Assembly (NCBI RefSeq): GCF_030864355.1
Contig: NC_083396.1
Coordinates: 1,612,001 to 1,676,000, forward strand
DNA length: 64,000 bases
Source: Cutaneotrichosporon cavernicola
Lineage: Eukaryota > Basidiomycota > Tremellomycetes > Trichosporonales > Trichosporonaceae
Direction: 5' to 3'
The translations under genes and the position numbers were made by a program. Position 1 is the stretch's first letter, and the number at the start of each line of letters is the position of its first letter. Shown here piece by piece: positions 30,767 to 41,171 of the stretch. The notes under the pieces are model-generated. The model had not been told where the DNA came from. It saw only the letters and a program-made list of their open reading frames with translations, and made no database searches.

Positions 30767-32639
30767 CTATCTAGGAACAGCCATGACGTCCCCCCCTAGT
30801 CTTCGGCATACCTCGTACGCGAGCATGAGGAGGAGTTGGCCTACAAAGTCGACGATCGCACTGTGGATCGGGAGCGTGTAGCTGTCTGGGTCCAGGTTGC
30901 GGTGCCAGCAGAAGAGAGTGAAGAACTGGGCACAGAGGAGGGAGAATGCAGACGCGATGGCGTAGGCTACCCATCCTACCCAGCCGAGATGGATATCGAT
31001 CCAGCCGGTCGCGTTGACAAAGACCACAAAGGCCGCTTGACAAGGGAACGAGAGGGCGAACAGTACGCCTATACTTTGCGTCGGGCTGAGGCCGTCATAT
31101 GCCGCCTGTAGGCGGCCGGTCATCGTGTGCGTCGAGTGGCTCCCCGAGCCGGGGTGCAGGCGACGATGGAGTTGCGTGCTTAGCCTATTTGCGTGGATCG
31201 CCCCAATGGCTCCCGTGAGACCCGTCATTGAGATTGCGAGAAGGGCGAAACCGCGATACTTGCTCACACCCGTTTCGAGAACCATACCCGTGCCGCTCGA
31301 GATGAGCATGGCGCTAATAAGCGGGATCCAGCTGCCGCGCGCAATGTCCTTGACCCACGTGTCGCGCATTACGCGGCGCGTAAACCACAGCGCCGCGATA
31401 CCCATAATAATCACGATAATGAGGGGGACCGGCGTGTCCATTGCGCCGACGAGAACAGTACCCGCAAGTGCGAGGAGGAAGAGGGTGAGAAGATCACCGA
31501 GGCAAGCGGCGATCGGCGGCGTAATGTTGTCCGGGTCGACATTGACCCAGCGGCAGAGCACGACAAGCGCGCACATGAAGCTTCCGAGGAAGAGGGCTGA
31601 CAGGCCCGCGGCAGCCATGCCCGTCGCGAGGACCATGACCAGCTGTGCTGGGCCTGGACGAGTGTACCCTTCACGCCAGGGGTCGTCGATGCTCGGGTCA
31701 GCAACAGTACCTGGTACAGGATAGTTGATGCCATCGGAAGGCACGTCGCCAAGACGGTGGGTGGTCATGAGACCGAGGACGAAAGAGAGCACGGCTGCCA
31801 GCGAACTGATGAGGAGCGCCTGCAGGCCGAGCAAGGTCAGGTTGGCCGTAACGAGCGAGCGGCGGACGCGGCGCGTGTCGAGCTCGCCCAGGGTTGCTGA
31901 CGTGCCCAACCGCGCGGATAAGCACATCTCAAGGTTGCCCTTGAGGTTGCCGATCATAGGCACGAGGATGAAGAGCTCGTCAACGCGGCGGAACACGCGC
32001 CAGCGCGCACAGTGTTCCAGGAGCTGGCCGCAGAACACGAGACCGACAAGGGAGAAGAGTAATGAGGGTGTTGACTGGGGTCAGCAATGGTTCGGTCAGA
32101 CGCCCCGCAGTCACACAACAGCGACTCACGGAGAACAACAACCCGCGCAGGTCGGCCCACTTGCCAATTCCGCCTTTCTCCAAGACTTGGCTGCCCAGCA
32201 GGCGCCCCTCCTCGGCAATCTCTGCCATCTCCATGCTGTCGCGCTCGGCTTCAAAGCTCGCACTAGGGCGCGCGAACGGGTGCACGGCTGAGAGGCGTTC
32301 ATGCCGGTTATGCCCGTCATTGTTATGCCGCTCTTCCCTCATTGCGTCAACATCGCTTCTTGCCGGCATTTCCGGTTTTGTGGCCGTGAGCGGGACGACG
32401 GGGGACGTGATCCCGTGAGACACGCTCGAAACGGATGCGCGCCTCTCGCTCTTATCGGTACTATTCCTTTCTTCCCACTCCCACCTGTCCTCGTTTGTAT
32501 TTGACGGGCGCGACGTGCTGCCGCGGTTCAGCTCGTACTCGTGCTCGTGCTCGTCGTAGTCCTTGAGCCCGGCTGCTGCAGCAAGGCGGCGGGCCTGGCG
32601 CACAGTTTCTGCCACGTCGCGCTTCAGAATGGGTGACAT
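30767..32639 (-). CDS. SLC41/MgtE-type Mg2+ transporter
   Basis: Predicted divalent-cation (Mg2+) transporter with two MgtE-like integral domains. Two exons (32130-32639 and 30767-32074, intron 55 nt) give 605 aa. The first about 165 residues are hydrophilic. The first domain starts at the exon junction (TPSLLFSLVGLVFCG) and contains LFILVPMIGNLKGNLEM, the family hallmark of SLC41 proteins, then SARLGTSATLG. The half-repeat is echoed later by WIPLISAMLISSGTG. About ten TM helices can be counted. Bacterial MgtE has N-terminal and CBS regulatory domains; none is visible, as expected for SLC41. Plasma membrane or vacuole cannot be told apart. Confidence 0.88.
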
Positions 32640-33570
32640 GGAAGCACGGGCACACTAGTCGACGTCTGGGAATGTGGAGCTGGTGGTGTGAAGGATTGCT
32701 GTAGGAACAAGGTTTGGTGGTTGTGATGAAGGTGTTGTTGGCGCCAAGCTGCTGGACAGTGAAGGGTGGAGGAGGCGAGGAGGCGAGTTGATGCGTTACG
32801 TAGTGTATGATACAGAGAAGGAGAAGAGAAACAAAGATAGGAATAGCGAGAAACACGGAAGAGATGGTATGGAGGTTGTCGATCGATTGATGAGGAGAGT
32901 GCTGGATCGGGTTTGGTCGGCGCCTCCCGCCTGCGGAGCTGCTCGGGGTGGAGGTCCCTTTAAACTCATAAAGCCCTTTGATGCCAAGACGCAACGTGTT
33001 GTATTTTCGAATTGTCGTATTCCACCAACTTGCGCTTGCAAGCCCACATTCCAAGCGCGCTTTTTGATGCACTCCTGGGGTGGGAACGGACGGCGCTTAG
33101 GATGAATGCAATGAGCATGCGTACGCTGGGCGTCTAGACTGTGTCGCTTGATTGAGAGTGGGCTAGCTTGCGGCGCGGGGTGGTGACAGCCAGCCTGGGC
33201 TCCAGGTCGAAAAGCCTGAATGTTACAGCCACTGTTGAATTTGCCACCCAACTAATCACTCCAAACACATTGTCCTTGCTTGCCATGTACTCACAATCCG
33301 ACATCTGCAAAGCCAAAGCCCATTCAATGCTCGTCCCCTCTTCTCTTCCATCAGCTGTCTACAAGGGCGCACATGCACAACCTCCCCACATCTTTCAAGG
33401 TCCGCAAGTCATACTGTGGCTGGGTGACTTGTGAGCGCTTGCTTGTTGGTGGAGGCCGGGATCAAATACCACGTGCCGAAAAGTTGGAGGTTGATTGCAC
33501 TAATGACCAGAGTACCAGAGTCAGTACCAGAGAACGCGACTCACCTCTCTAAACAAACACAACCGCGACA
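32640..33570. other. divergent promoter region (SLC41 / ADE2)
   Basis: No supported gene. Short frames on both strands have no motif or splice logic. Confidence 0.6.
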
Positions 33571-35482
33571 ATGGCACCAAAGAAGACTGTCGGCATCCTG
33601 GGTGAGTACTAGCCATATCATTGATATAAGGAGGGCCGAATCCGTGGCTCCATGTCACACTTGTGTCCTCGAGGCGCAGTGCAGCTCATTACCTTCGAGT
33701 ATATGACGTCTATCCTCCTCGATCCTGCCCTTTCATAGAGCCGCGCTGATCCCAGGCGGTGGCCAGCTGGGCCGCATGCTCACGCACCCCGCCGCGTTGC
33801 TGGGTATCCCCCTCCTCATCCTCGACAAGGGCGGATACACCCCGGCCAAGCAGACCCTGCTCGCGCCCCCTGGCACGACCCACCCCGACGGAGCCTTCAC
33901 CTCGGAGGAGCACATCCGCGAGCTCGCAAAGACGTGCGACGTCCTCACCGTTGAGATCGAGCACGTCAACGCCGACGTCCTCGCCGCTGTCGTCAACGAG
34001 GGTCTCTGTGATGTCCAGCCCTCGCCAGCCACCATCCGCCTCATCCAGGACAAGTACATCCAAAAAGAGCACCTCGCGGCTGCCGGCATCCCCGTAGCCC
34101 CCTTTAAGGCGCTCACCAACCCTTCGACTGATGACGTTCGGGACCTCGCTGCCACCCTCGGCCTGCCGATGATGCTCAAGGCACGCACGCTCGCCTACGA
34201 TGGCCGCGGTAACGCGCCTCTGAAGAGCACAGACGACAAGGCCATCTCTGACGCCCTCGCGTTCCTCGGCGACAGACCGTTGTACGCAGAGGGCTGGGCG
34301 CCATTCGTCAAGGAGGTCGCAGTCATGGTCGTGCGCAACACGGCCGGCGAGGTCCGCTCGTACGATGCAGTTGAGACGGTGCACCGCGACAGCATCCTGC
34401 GTGTGTGCTCTGCTCCGCTGCGCGCGGACGGCGCGGCGATGCGTGGCGTCAATGTTCGTGCGCGCCAGCTCGCTGAGCGTGCCGTCGCCACCCTTGACGG
34501 TGCCGGAGTGTTTGGCGTCGAGATGTTCCTCCTCCCCGACGGCAGCCTGTTGCTCAACGAGATCGCGCCCCGGCCTCACAACTCTGGCCACCACACCATC
34601 GAGGCCTGCAACACCAGCCAGTACGAGAACCACCTCCGTGCTATCCTCGCCTTGCCCCTCGGCGACACCAGCCTCCGCGTTCCGGCCGCCGCGATGGTCA
34701 ACGTCCTCGGTGTCGACGGCAACATGGGCCCTGTCGAGCAGATGGCCGACGACGCGCTCGCCGTCCCTGGCGCCACCGTGCATCTCTACGGAAAGGCTGA
34801 GAGCCGCAAGGCGCGCAAGATGGGCCACATCACCGTCACTGGCTCGAGCGACGCCGAGGTCCAGTCGCGCGTGCGCACCCTGCTCTCGCAGCAGCCCGAC
34901 CTGGACCAGAAGTTCATCGACTCGGTCGCTCCTCCCTCGGTGGCCGGTCACAGTCACACCGCGCCGCTTGTTGGGATCATCATGGGCTCGGACTCTGACT
35001 TGCCTACCATGCTCCCCGCCACCAAGATCCTCGACAAGTTTGGCGTGCCCTACGAGCTGACGATCACCAGCGCCCACCGCACCCCTGACCGCATGGTGAC
35101 GTACGCGCGCTCGGCCGCGAGCCGCGGCCTCCGCGCCATCATCGCAGGCGCGGGCGGCGCAGCCCACCTTCCCGGCATGGTGGCGAGCGAGACGAGTGTG
35201 CCGGTTATCGGCGTGCCCGTCAAGGCGTCCGTGCTCGACGGCGTCGACAGCCTGTACTCGATCATCCAGATGCCCCGCGGCATCCCTGTCGCCACCGTCG
35301 GCATTAACAACAGCACCAACGCTGCCCTCCTTGCCGTGCGCATCCTCGGCACCTCGGTGCCCTCGTGGCAGCGCGAGACCGAGGGATACCAGCACGCTCT
35401 TGAGCAGGAGGTGCTCGGCAAGGCCGACGTCCTCGAGAACATGGGCTGGGACCAGTACGTCAAGGACGTGCTCAAAAAGTAG
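33571..35482 (+). CDS. ADE2: phosphoribosylaminoimidazole carboxylase (PurK-PurE fusion)
   Basis: Converts AIR to CAIR in purine synthesis. Two exons: a 31-nt first exon (33571-33601, MAPKKTVGILG) and 33756-35482, with a 154-nt intron that is long for this window; 585 aa. The N-terminal half is the ATP-grasp PurK part: GGQLGRML completes the nucleotide loop across the intron, with later DGSLLLNEIAPRPHNSGHHT. The C-terminal about 170 residues are the PurE mutase-like part: GIIMGSDSDLPTM, SAHRTPDRM and AGAGGAAHLPGMVAS, all intact. The fusion order is the fungal one. Loss of this enzyme classically gives red colonies in yeasts. Confidence 0.97.
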
Positions 35483-35718
35483 AGCGATATCTAGATGGTT
35501 GTGATATGTATGGTCTTGTCATGCTCTGAAAAGAACGTGGAAATGGCGAATGGAAGCACACAAAAGGGTGTATAGAGTGTATAGAGTGGGGCAGACGACT
35601 GCGGAACCTGAAATTGCCACCTGACGTAAGTAACCGACCCAGACGAACATGAGGCCACGACCACGACTGATGGCGATTACGCATCAATTTCCACTCTCTC
35701 AACTCATCTCATCAAACA

Positions 35719-38700
35719 ATGTGGAACCCAGACGGCAGTGGGCGCCACCCCCCAGTGAACCTCAGCACACAGAGCTCGAGCTCGTCCTCTGCGTTGTTGG
35801 GCAGCATCCGCGCGCAACGCGAGGCGCGCGAAGCTCACCGCCGCCTTGAAGCTGCCGCGACAACAGTACAGAGGGTATGGCGTGGTCGCACCGCTGCAGC
35901 TGCGACGCGACGAGACATTCTCGCCCACCTCGAATCCGGTGCGAGCGTGGAGGAGGGCGCGCGTGCACTCCTCCTCCTCCTCCGTGGCCGGGGAGAGCGC
36001 ATGCGCGTCGCTCGTATCCTTGAGAGCTGGACCGCCGCCGCTCTCGCATCGGGTGAGCTAGCCTTAGATTAAACTAACCACAGGCGCCGACGGCCCGGCT
36101 TTCCGATCGCTAGTGATGGTCGACGCATCCGTGTTCGGCGTGCTCCTCGCCCGTATCTTGCGTTTCGTCAGCACCAGCCCACGGTTAGTCCTGATAAGGC
36201 CAGTCTGACACTAGCATCGAGACTAGCGCGCGCCTCCTCTCAGCCCTCGAGGAGTTCCTCAAACAGTCTGCGTATTCTGGCATTCCGGATCGCGCGAGCG
36301 AGGTTGTCTCGGCGCTAGGGGCAAACGCGTGGATCGAGACACTATCAGATATCACCCAAGCCCTCGCCACCACCAAGCGGCGGCACCCACTCCTCCTCCC
36401 CGTGATCCGGCTCGTGACGGCTCCGTCCGCTCTTGTGCCCCTAACCTCGACCTCTTCCCTCCTGCCCCCGCTCATCCACTCCTTCCTGGCCGTCCCCGCG
36501 TTGCCAGTCTCCATCCCCCTCCCTTCCCTCACCCACCTCTCCTCCACTCTTCCGCTCTTTGGCATCCTCCTCCCTGTCGCCGCCGCCAACCCATCAATTC
36601 TCTCTCAGGGCCGCATGGCGAATGAGCTGGGACGGACGTACTTTCTCGCAAACCTCGCCACGTTCGGCATCACTGGCGGCATGCTTGCCCGCGCCAGCGC
36701 ACCGAGCATGCGTGCGTGGATGACTGTCTTAGGAGTGCTCCTCCCCACCCTTGATGAGGGGTGGGGCGTATGGGCCGAGCAGAGCATCGCGGGTGCAGCA
36801 ACTGTGATCCCGGTAATGGACGAGGATGACAGCGAGGAAGAAGCGGTCCTCTCGACTGCACCGGTTCGTGCGCGCCTCCAGCCAGGAGTTGCAAAGCCCC
36901 TCGCCCTGCTTGCGAGCCCGCAGCATGTGGGGACACTGGCGTCACACGCCATCGCTGCGGGATCGCTTTCTGACTTTTCCGTATTCGCACTCAGCGTTCT
37001 CGGCGCGTTCCGCGGGTCACCAAAGTGGGAAGGCACTCTGGATGCTCTCCTCGACGGCAGCCGTGGTAGAGCACTCGTCAAGTTACTTTGGCGCGAAGGC
37101 GTCCGTGGCAAGTGGAACAACATGTCCGACCAGTGGACAATGTTCTCAAAGAGTAACGCATACCCTATTCAAAGCTGACGGCAGACCCCAACAGGCCGAT
37201 ACTTGTGCTTCTCACCCACCTGTTGAACCACTACCTCCTGTTCACGCCCGATGACGAGTTCTTCAGCTCGTCCAACCCTCTCTCACTGGACGAGGTGCTC
37301 GAACTCTCGAGCACATGGCGCGACCTCGCATTCTGGGGGTACATGAACGGCGTGGGCGGGGGTGTGCGCGGCGCTGGCACCGAGGCAGACCGAAGGCTCT
37401 TCACGCAGGGCGTAGTACGGATCACGGAACGCAACGGGCGCCGCAAGTTTGCTCCGGATGAGTATTGGGTCATGGACGCGGACCTTCGTGCCGGCTTCAT
37501 CGACGCAGTCAAGTACGAGGACGAGCTGCTTGAGTCTGGAGGGTCGGTGACGTACGAGCACGGCCTGGGCGTGCCTGGCGCGGCGGCAAAGTCCAACGTC
37601 GGGCCACAGGGTGTGGGGTTGGAAGCTCAAGGTACTGTTGGCTCGTTGGACCGCAACATCCAGCAGCTGTCCAAGAGCTGGCGGCATAACAGGAGCTGGC
37701 GGCAGTTCCCCAACGCACATGTCTCGCCGCGCCTCGGGCTGCTCATCAACCTCCCAATGGCCGTGCCATTCGCGACGCGCCTCCAAGTGTTCCGCGAGTT
37801 CATCCGCAGGGACAGGAAGCGCTTGGGAATCCAGCGCTACGGGCGAGCGCGACACAGAGTGGCGATCCGTCGCACGCACCTTGCCGAGGACGGGTTCCGG
37901 CAACTCAACTCGCTCAGGAGCGGGCTGAAGAACATTGTCGACATCACCTTCATCGACCAGTAAGTGCCTGAGCTGATAGTTGCCGGGCCAGATCGCTGAC
38001 GGCAGATGGGGCAATGAGGAGGCCGGTATTGACGGCGGCGGCCTGTTCAAGGAGTTCCTGCACAACCTTAGCAAAGAGGCGTTCGACACGGAGCGCGGAC
38101 TGTGGCTCGCCAACCTCCGAAATGAACTGTACCCGAACCCGCACAGCTACGCAACCGAGCCGCACCAACTGTCGTGGTACAGCTTTATCGGCCGACTGCT
38201 CGGTAAGGCGCTGTACGCCGACATGCTGGTGGACGTTACATTTGCGGGCTTCTTCCTCGCCAAGTGGCTGGGCCGGCAGTCGTACGTCGACGATCTGGCC
38301 TCTCTCGACCGGGAACTCTACCGCGGCCTAATCCAGCTCAAGAACTACCCACACCCCGAGGAGCTGTCCCTGACCTTTTCCGTGTCCGAGGACGAGTTCG
38401 GTGTCGCAAAGTCGGTCGACCTGATCCCCGGCGGGTCCGAGATCCCTGTCACTGCCGAGAACCGGCACGAGTACATTGCCCTGGTGTGCAAATACAAGCT
38501 GGACCGGCAGTTTGCTGCGCAGAGCGAGGCGTTCTTTGCAGGCCTCTCGGACCTCATCGACCCGCGCTGGCTGCGGATGTTTGACCAGAACGAGCTCGCC
38601 CAACTCATTGGCGGGGAGGAGGCGGCGATTGATCTGATGGACTTGCGCAAGAACACTACGGTCACGGGCTTTGACGACGAGCGCACGCCGGCCATGTTCT

Positions 38701-38963
38701 GGCGCGTTGTCGACAGCTTTAGCGAGGAACAGAAACGGCAGCTGCTGACGTTTGTGACGAGCTGCTCGCGGCCGCCGCTTCTGGGCTTTGGACACCTCAA
38801 CCCTCCCTTTGGCGTGCGCAACGCCGGAGCGGACAAGAGTCGCCTCCCAACTGCAAGCAGCTGTGCGAACCTCCTCAAACTCCCGGATTACAAGGACGAG
38901 GCGATGCTGCGCGCCAAGCTGCTGCAGGCGATCACGAGTGGGGCGGGGTTCGACATGTCGTGA
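35719..38963 (+). CDS. HUL5: HECT E3 ubiquitin ligase, Hul5/UBE3B/UBE3C type
   Basis: Ubiquitin-chain-extending ligase; yeast Hul5 and human UBE3C work at the proteasome. Five exons (35719-36052, 36084-36183, 36215-37152, 37185-37959, 38006-38963; introns 31, 31, 32 and 46 nt) give 1034 aa. An IQ-like motif sits near residues 48-65 (TTVQRVWRGRTAA), as in the UBE3B/C group. The middle is helical. The HECT domain covers about the last 380 residues: GIDGGGLFKEFL in the N-lobe and LPTASSCANLLKLPDY with catalytic C1002. The protein ends 31 residues after that. Length fits the family. Typical for this window, all introns are tiny. Confidence 0.93.
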
Positions 38964-39085
38964 TGTTGTATACAGCAGTGAGGTGGAGGTGAGGGCATTA
39001 CGTAACCGGCCATACGTAACCGGCCACTGTGTCAGTTGTATGTCGCGATGAATGTGTCCTTGTCTGTCAACAGTTGCGTCTCACG

Positions 39086-39629
39086 ATGAACCCACAAGAA
39101 CCGGCTGCGCTTAGCGCGTCGCAGTACTCGCCGACTGCGAGCGCTCTCCACCCTCCGAGCGTGCAGCACAACACGCAGGTCTTGGGCAGCATTGCGACGG
39201 TGGGTGTGGGCTCTATCTCCTTCCCAAGTCGTCCTCCCTCTCTCCTTCATCTCCGCCCTCCCGCCCCTCTGCACCCTCTGAGGCCATCATGCCCGCTAAC
39301 CCCAGCTCACCTCGTGTTTCGCCGGCCTCGTCGCCGGCGTCCTGGGCCTCCCCAACCTCTCGGGCTTTGGGCTGTACCTCTGCACTGCGCTGCTCACCGG
39401 CCTCGTTTCCGCCCTCAAATGCGGCATGGACGTCGGCCGCTACGTCCCTGACGCGCATGCGTCCGCCGGCCCCCTCGGCGCAGCCAAAGCAAGTACCTGG
39501 CGCGGCTGGGTCGGCGTGGCGGGCATCAGCGGCGAGAACCTCCTGGGATACTTGCTGTTCTGGATCGGGGGGTATGCGCTTGTGCATGGTGAGTTCGTAG
39601 CGGGCCGGCTGACCCCAGTGTACGACTAG
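39086..39629 (+). CDS. EMC6: ER membrane protein complex subunit 6
   Basis: Core subunit of the EMC insertase, which places tail-anchored and multi-pass proteins into the ER membrane. Three exons (39086-39199, 39306-39588, 39619-39629; introns 106 and 30 nt) give 135 aa. A hydrophilic N-terminus is followed by LTSCFAGLVAGVLGLPNLSG, the second helical segment, and a final hydrophobic stretch (LLGYLLFWIGGYALVH). The 11-nt last exon encodes only the final residues after His (VYD), giving a LVHVYD end like other EMC6 proteins. Reading through the 30-nt intron would add an unlikely tail, so the micro-exon is preferred. Confidence 0.88.
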
Positions 39630-39734
39630 TAGACTGAGAGACTGAGATGGATGTGACTGCATGACGTGTGACTTGACGTGTGACTCATGACGTGTGACTC
39701 ATGACATGGGACTACATGTTGGGACTACACAACA

Positions 39735-39968
39735 CTACATAAGCAACTCGCCCAGACTCGCCCACTGCCCGTCGCCTTGGATGTGCTTGGCGTCCCCTTC
39801 GCGTCCCTCGAAGTGGTGCTTGGCCTTGTTGTCCTTGTCTTTCTTGAGAGTGGTCTGGGTGGGCTCCTTGGTGGGCTCCTTGGCCGGCACCTTGGTCGGC
39901 ACCCACTCGTCTGTGGTCAGCTTGCCTGCCCTCTACTCACGGAGTTCAGGCCATCCGTACGAGCTCAT
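39735..39968 (-). CDS. mini-protein A, paralogue of mini-protein B (67 aa)
   Basis: Not a known family to me. Two exons (39941-39968 and 39735-39910) flank a 30-nt intron with GTGAGT, GCTGAC and CACAG. The product starts MSSYGWPELHEWVPT and ends GDGQWASLGELLM, with a Lys/Glu-rich, highly soluble centre and no signal peptide or TM. Mini-protein B, on the same strand 475 bp upstream, has the same start (MSxxWP), WVPT block, EGxExDAK block and end. Its intron has the same phase after the first 8-9 codons. In the 14 last codons shared with B, four differ and three differences are silent third positions, so this frame is under selection. A TATAAG box (40002-40007, minus strand) lies about 35 nt before the ATG. 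Confidence 0.75.
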
Positions 39969-40001
39969 GGTGGATGGACTGTTGTGAGCCAGGACGGGGT
40001 A

Positions 40002-40007
40002 CTTATA
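40002..40007 (-). promoter_or_regulatory. TATAAG box of mini-protein A
   Basis: TATAAG on the minus strand, about 35 nt upstream of the ATG at 39968. This implies a very short leader. Confidence 0.5.
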
Positions 40008-40019
40008 CCCGCCATCGAC

Positions 40020-40030
40020 ATCCCACGCCC
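40020..40030. promoter_or_regulatory. ATCCCACGCCC element, copy 1
   Basis: The same 11-mer occurs at 40157-40167 and, in the opposite orientation, at 40688-40698, all upstream of mini-protein ATGs. A shared regulator is inference. Confidence 0.4.
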
Positions 40031-40443
40031 TAGGCCGCACGCGGCACTGCCCGGTATCATGGCTACCCGGGCTGGTCTCGATGGGAGTCGTAGGGGCGCA
40101 GAGTCAAGATTGGCAGAGATTCACTGCATGTGTCTGTGCTGTGCAGCTCAACCGACATCCCACGCCCGCTCTATATCTGCTGGCTAGCGCCCAGCCCAAG
40201 AACCCATTGCCGCCCTCGCATGCGCCCTCTATCTCGAGGACGACAGATCTTGAGCAGGTCCAGCTCTTCAGCAGGCTTCAGTGATGACATGCAACTGTCG
40301 ACACAAGCGCCCAGTCCGCACCGCTGGCTGGCGCTTCTTCTCGGGTGGCTAGGCGTCTCTCCCCCCTCTCCCCTCCCAACCCCCTCTCTCTCCCATCGCC
40401 CCAACTGGTGGCACGGTTATATGCGCCAGGTACATTCATCCCC

Positions 40444-40669
40444 CTACATGAGCAACTCGCCCATACTGGCCCACTGGCCGTCGCCCTTGGGCTCCTTGGC
40501 GTCCTGCTCGTGGCCCTCGCTCTTGCGCGGGACGTGGACGCGTTCTTCCTTCTTCTTGCTCTCGTCTTTCGGCGCGACATTGGTTGTGGTCGGCACCCAT
40601 CCGTCGGCTGGGGTTAGTGTAACACAGCACTACACAGCACGTACGGAGATCTGGCCAGGCTGCGCTCAT
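40444..40669 (-). CDS. mini-protein B, paralogue of mini-protein A (62 aa)
   Basis: Two exons (40645-40669 and 40444-40607) flank a 37-nt intron with GTACGT, CTAAC and CCCAG. The product starts MSAAWPDLPDGWVPT, has a Lys/Glu/Arg-rich centre and ends DAKEPKGDGQWASMGELLM. It shares both ends and the phase-1 intron position with mini-protein A while the centre has diverged, which is typical of a small hydrophilic protein held at its termini. No signal peptide, TM, Cys or known domain is present. Upstream lie a GGGCGTGGGAT element (40688-40698) and a second GTTGGGATACTC copy. The gene pair sits between EMC6 and a TM-anchored orphan and probably arose by tandem duplication. Cytosolic or nuclear location is inferred only from composition. 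Confidence 0.75.
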
Positions 40670-41171
40670 GGTGTCTTGAAATGTAGTGGGCGTGGGATAC
40701 TCGCGCTGAGGTGGGGTTGGGATACTCTGCCGCTTTATCTACTACACCAGCCGTGTCATCTGACATTTGTTGCCCCACCCCGATGCGGAACCCCAACTTA
40801 TCAGAGCTCCCACTCTTTCCAGCTCTCACTCTTCCAGGCACACACACTCACATCTATTTACAACAACTACAACCCATGCTATGGACACCGCCCTATGCCG
40901 AGAACAGAGGGAACCACGCACTCAAGCCCAGCGCGCGGTGCGCAAGCGCCGACGCCGAGACGAGCTCGGCGCGTGCCGCCGCTTCGTCCTGTGATGCCCT
41001 GTCCGATATCCCATTTCCCGTCAATGTCTCCGTCTCCGTCGCCGTCCCATTTCCCGTCAATGTCTCCGTCTCCGTTGCCGTCACCGTTGCCGTGTTTTCC
41101 GTTACCGTTGCTATCGCCGCCACCTCCGCTATCGCCGCGGCACCCTGCCCCTTCGTGCAGGCTGCATCGCG
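40670..41171. other. intergenic, promoter of mini-protein B
   Basis: Holds the B promoter. A short plus-strand frame (starting near 40877) has a fungal-like leader (CAACTACAACCC before ATG) but encodes low-complexity Arg- or Pro-rich peptides in different frames. A 36-bp direct duplication lies at 41027-41098. Confidence 0.5.
41027..41098. repeat. 36-bp tandem duplication
   Basis: Two copies of a unit beginning CCATTTCCCGTCAATGTC and ending in CCGTCTCCGT(C/T)GCCGT. Confidence 0.85.

Larger units (their letters stand above)
39969..40443. other. spacer between the two mini-protein genes
   Basis: The stretch serves as promoter of mini-protein A and 3' flank of B. It carries a TATAAG box (40002-40007) and two ATCCCACGCCC elements (40020-40030 and 40157-40167). 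A short open frame at 40171-40290 (minus strand, starting MSSLKPAEELD) is unlikely to be a third copy because the WVPT and GDGQW blocks are absent. Confidence 0.55.

Noticed and set aside
33710..35395. 561-codon antisense open frame over ADE2
   Set aside because: Shadow of the ADE2 coding strand, with low-complexity composition.
40171..40290. Third mini-protein copy
   Set aside because: The short minus-strand ORF starts with MSS but lacks the WVPT and GDGQWAS blocks.
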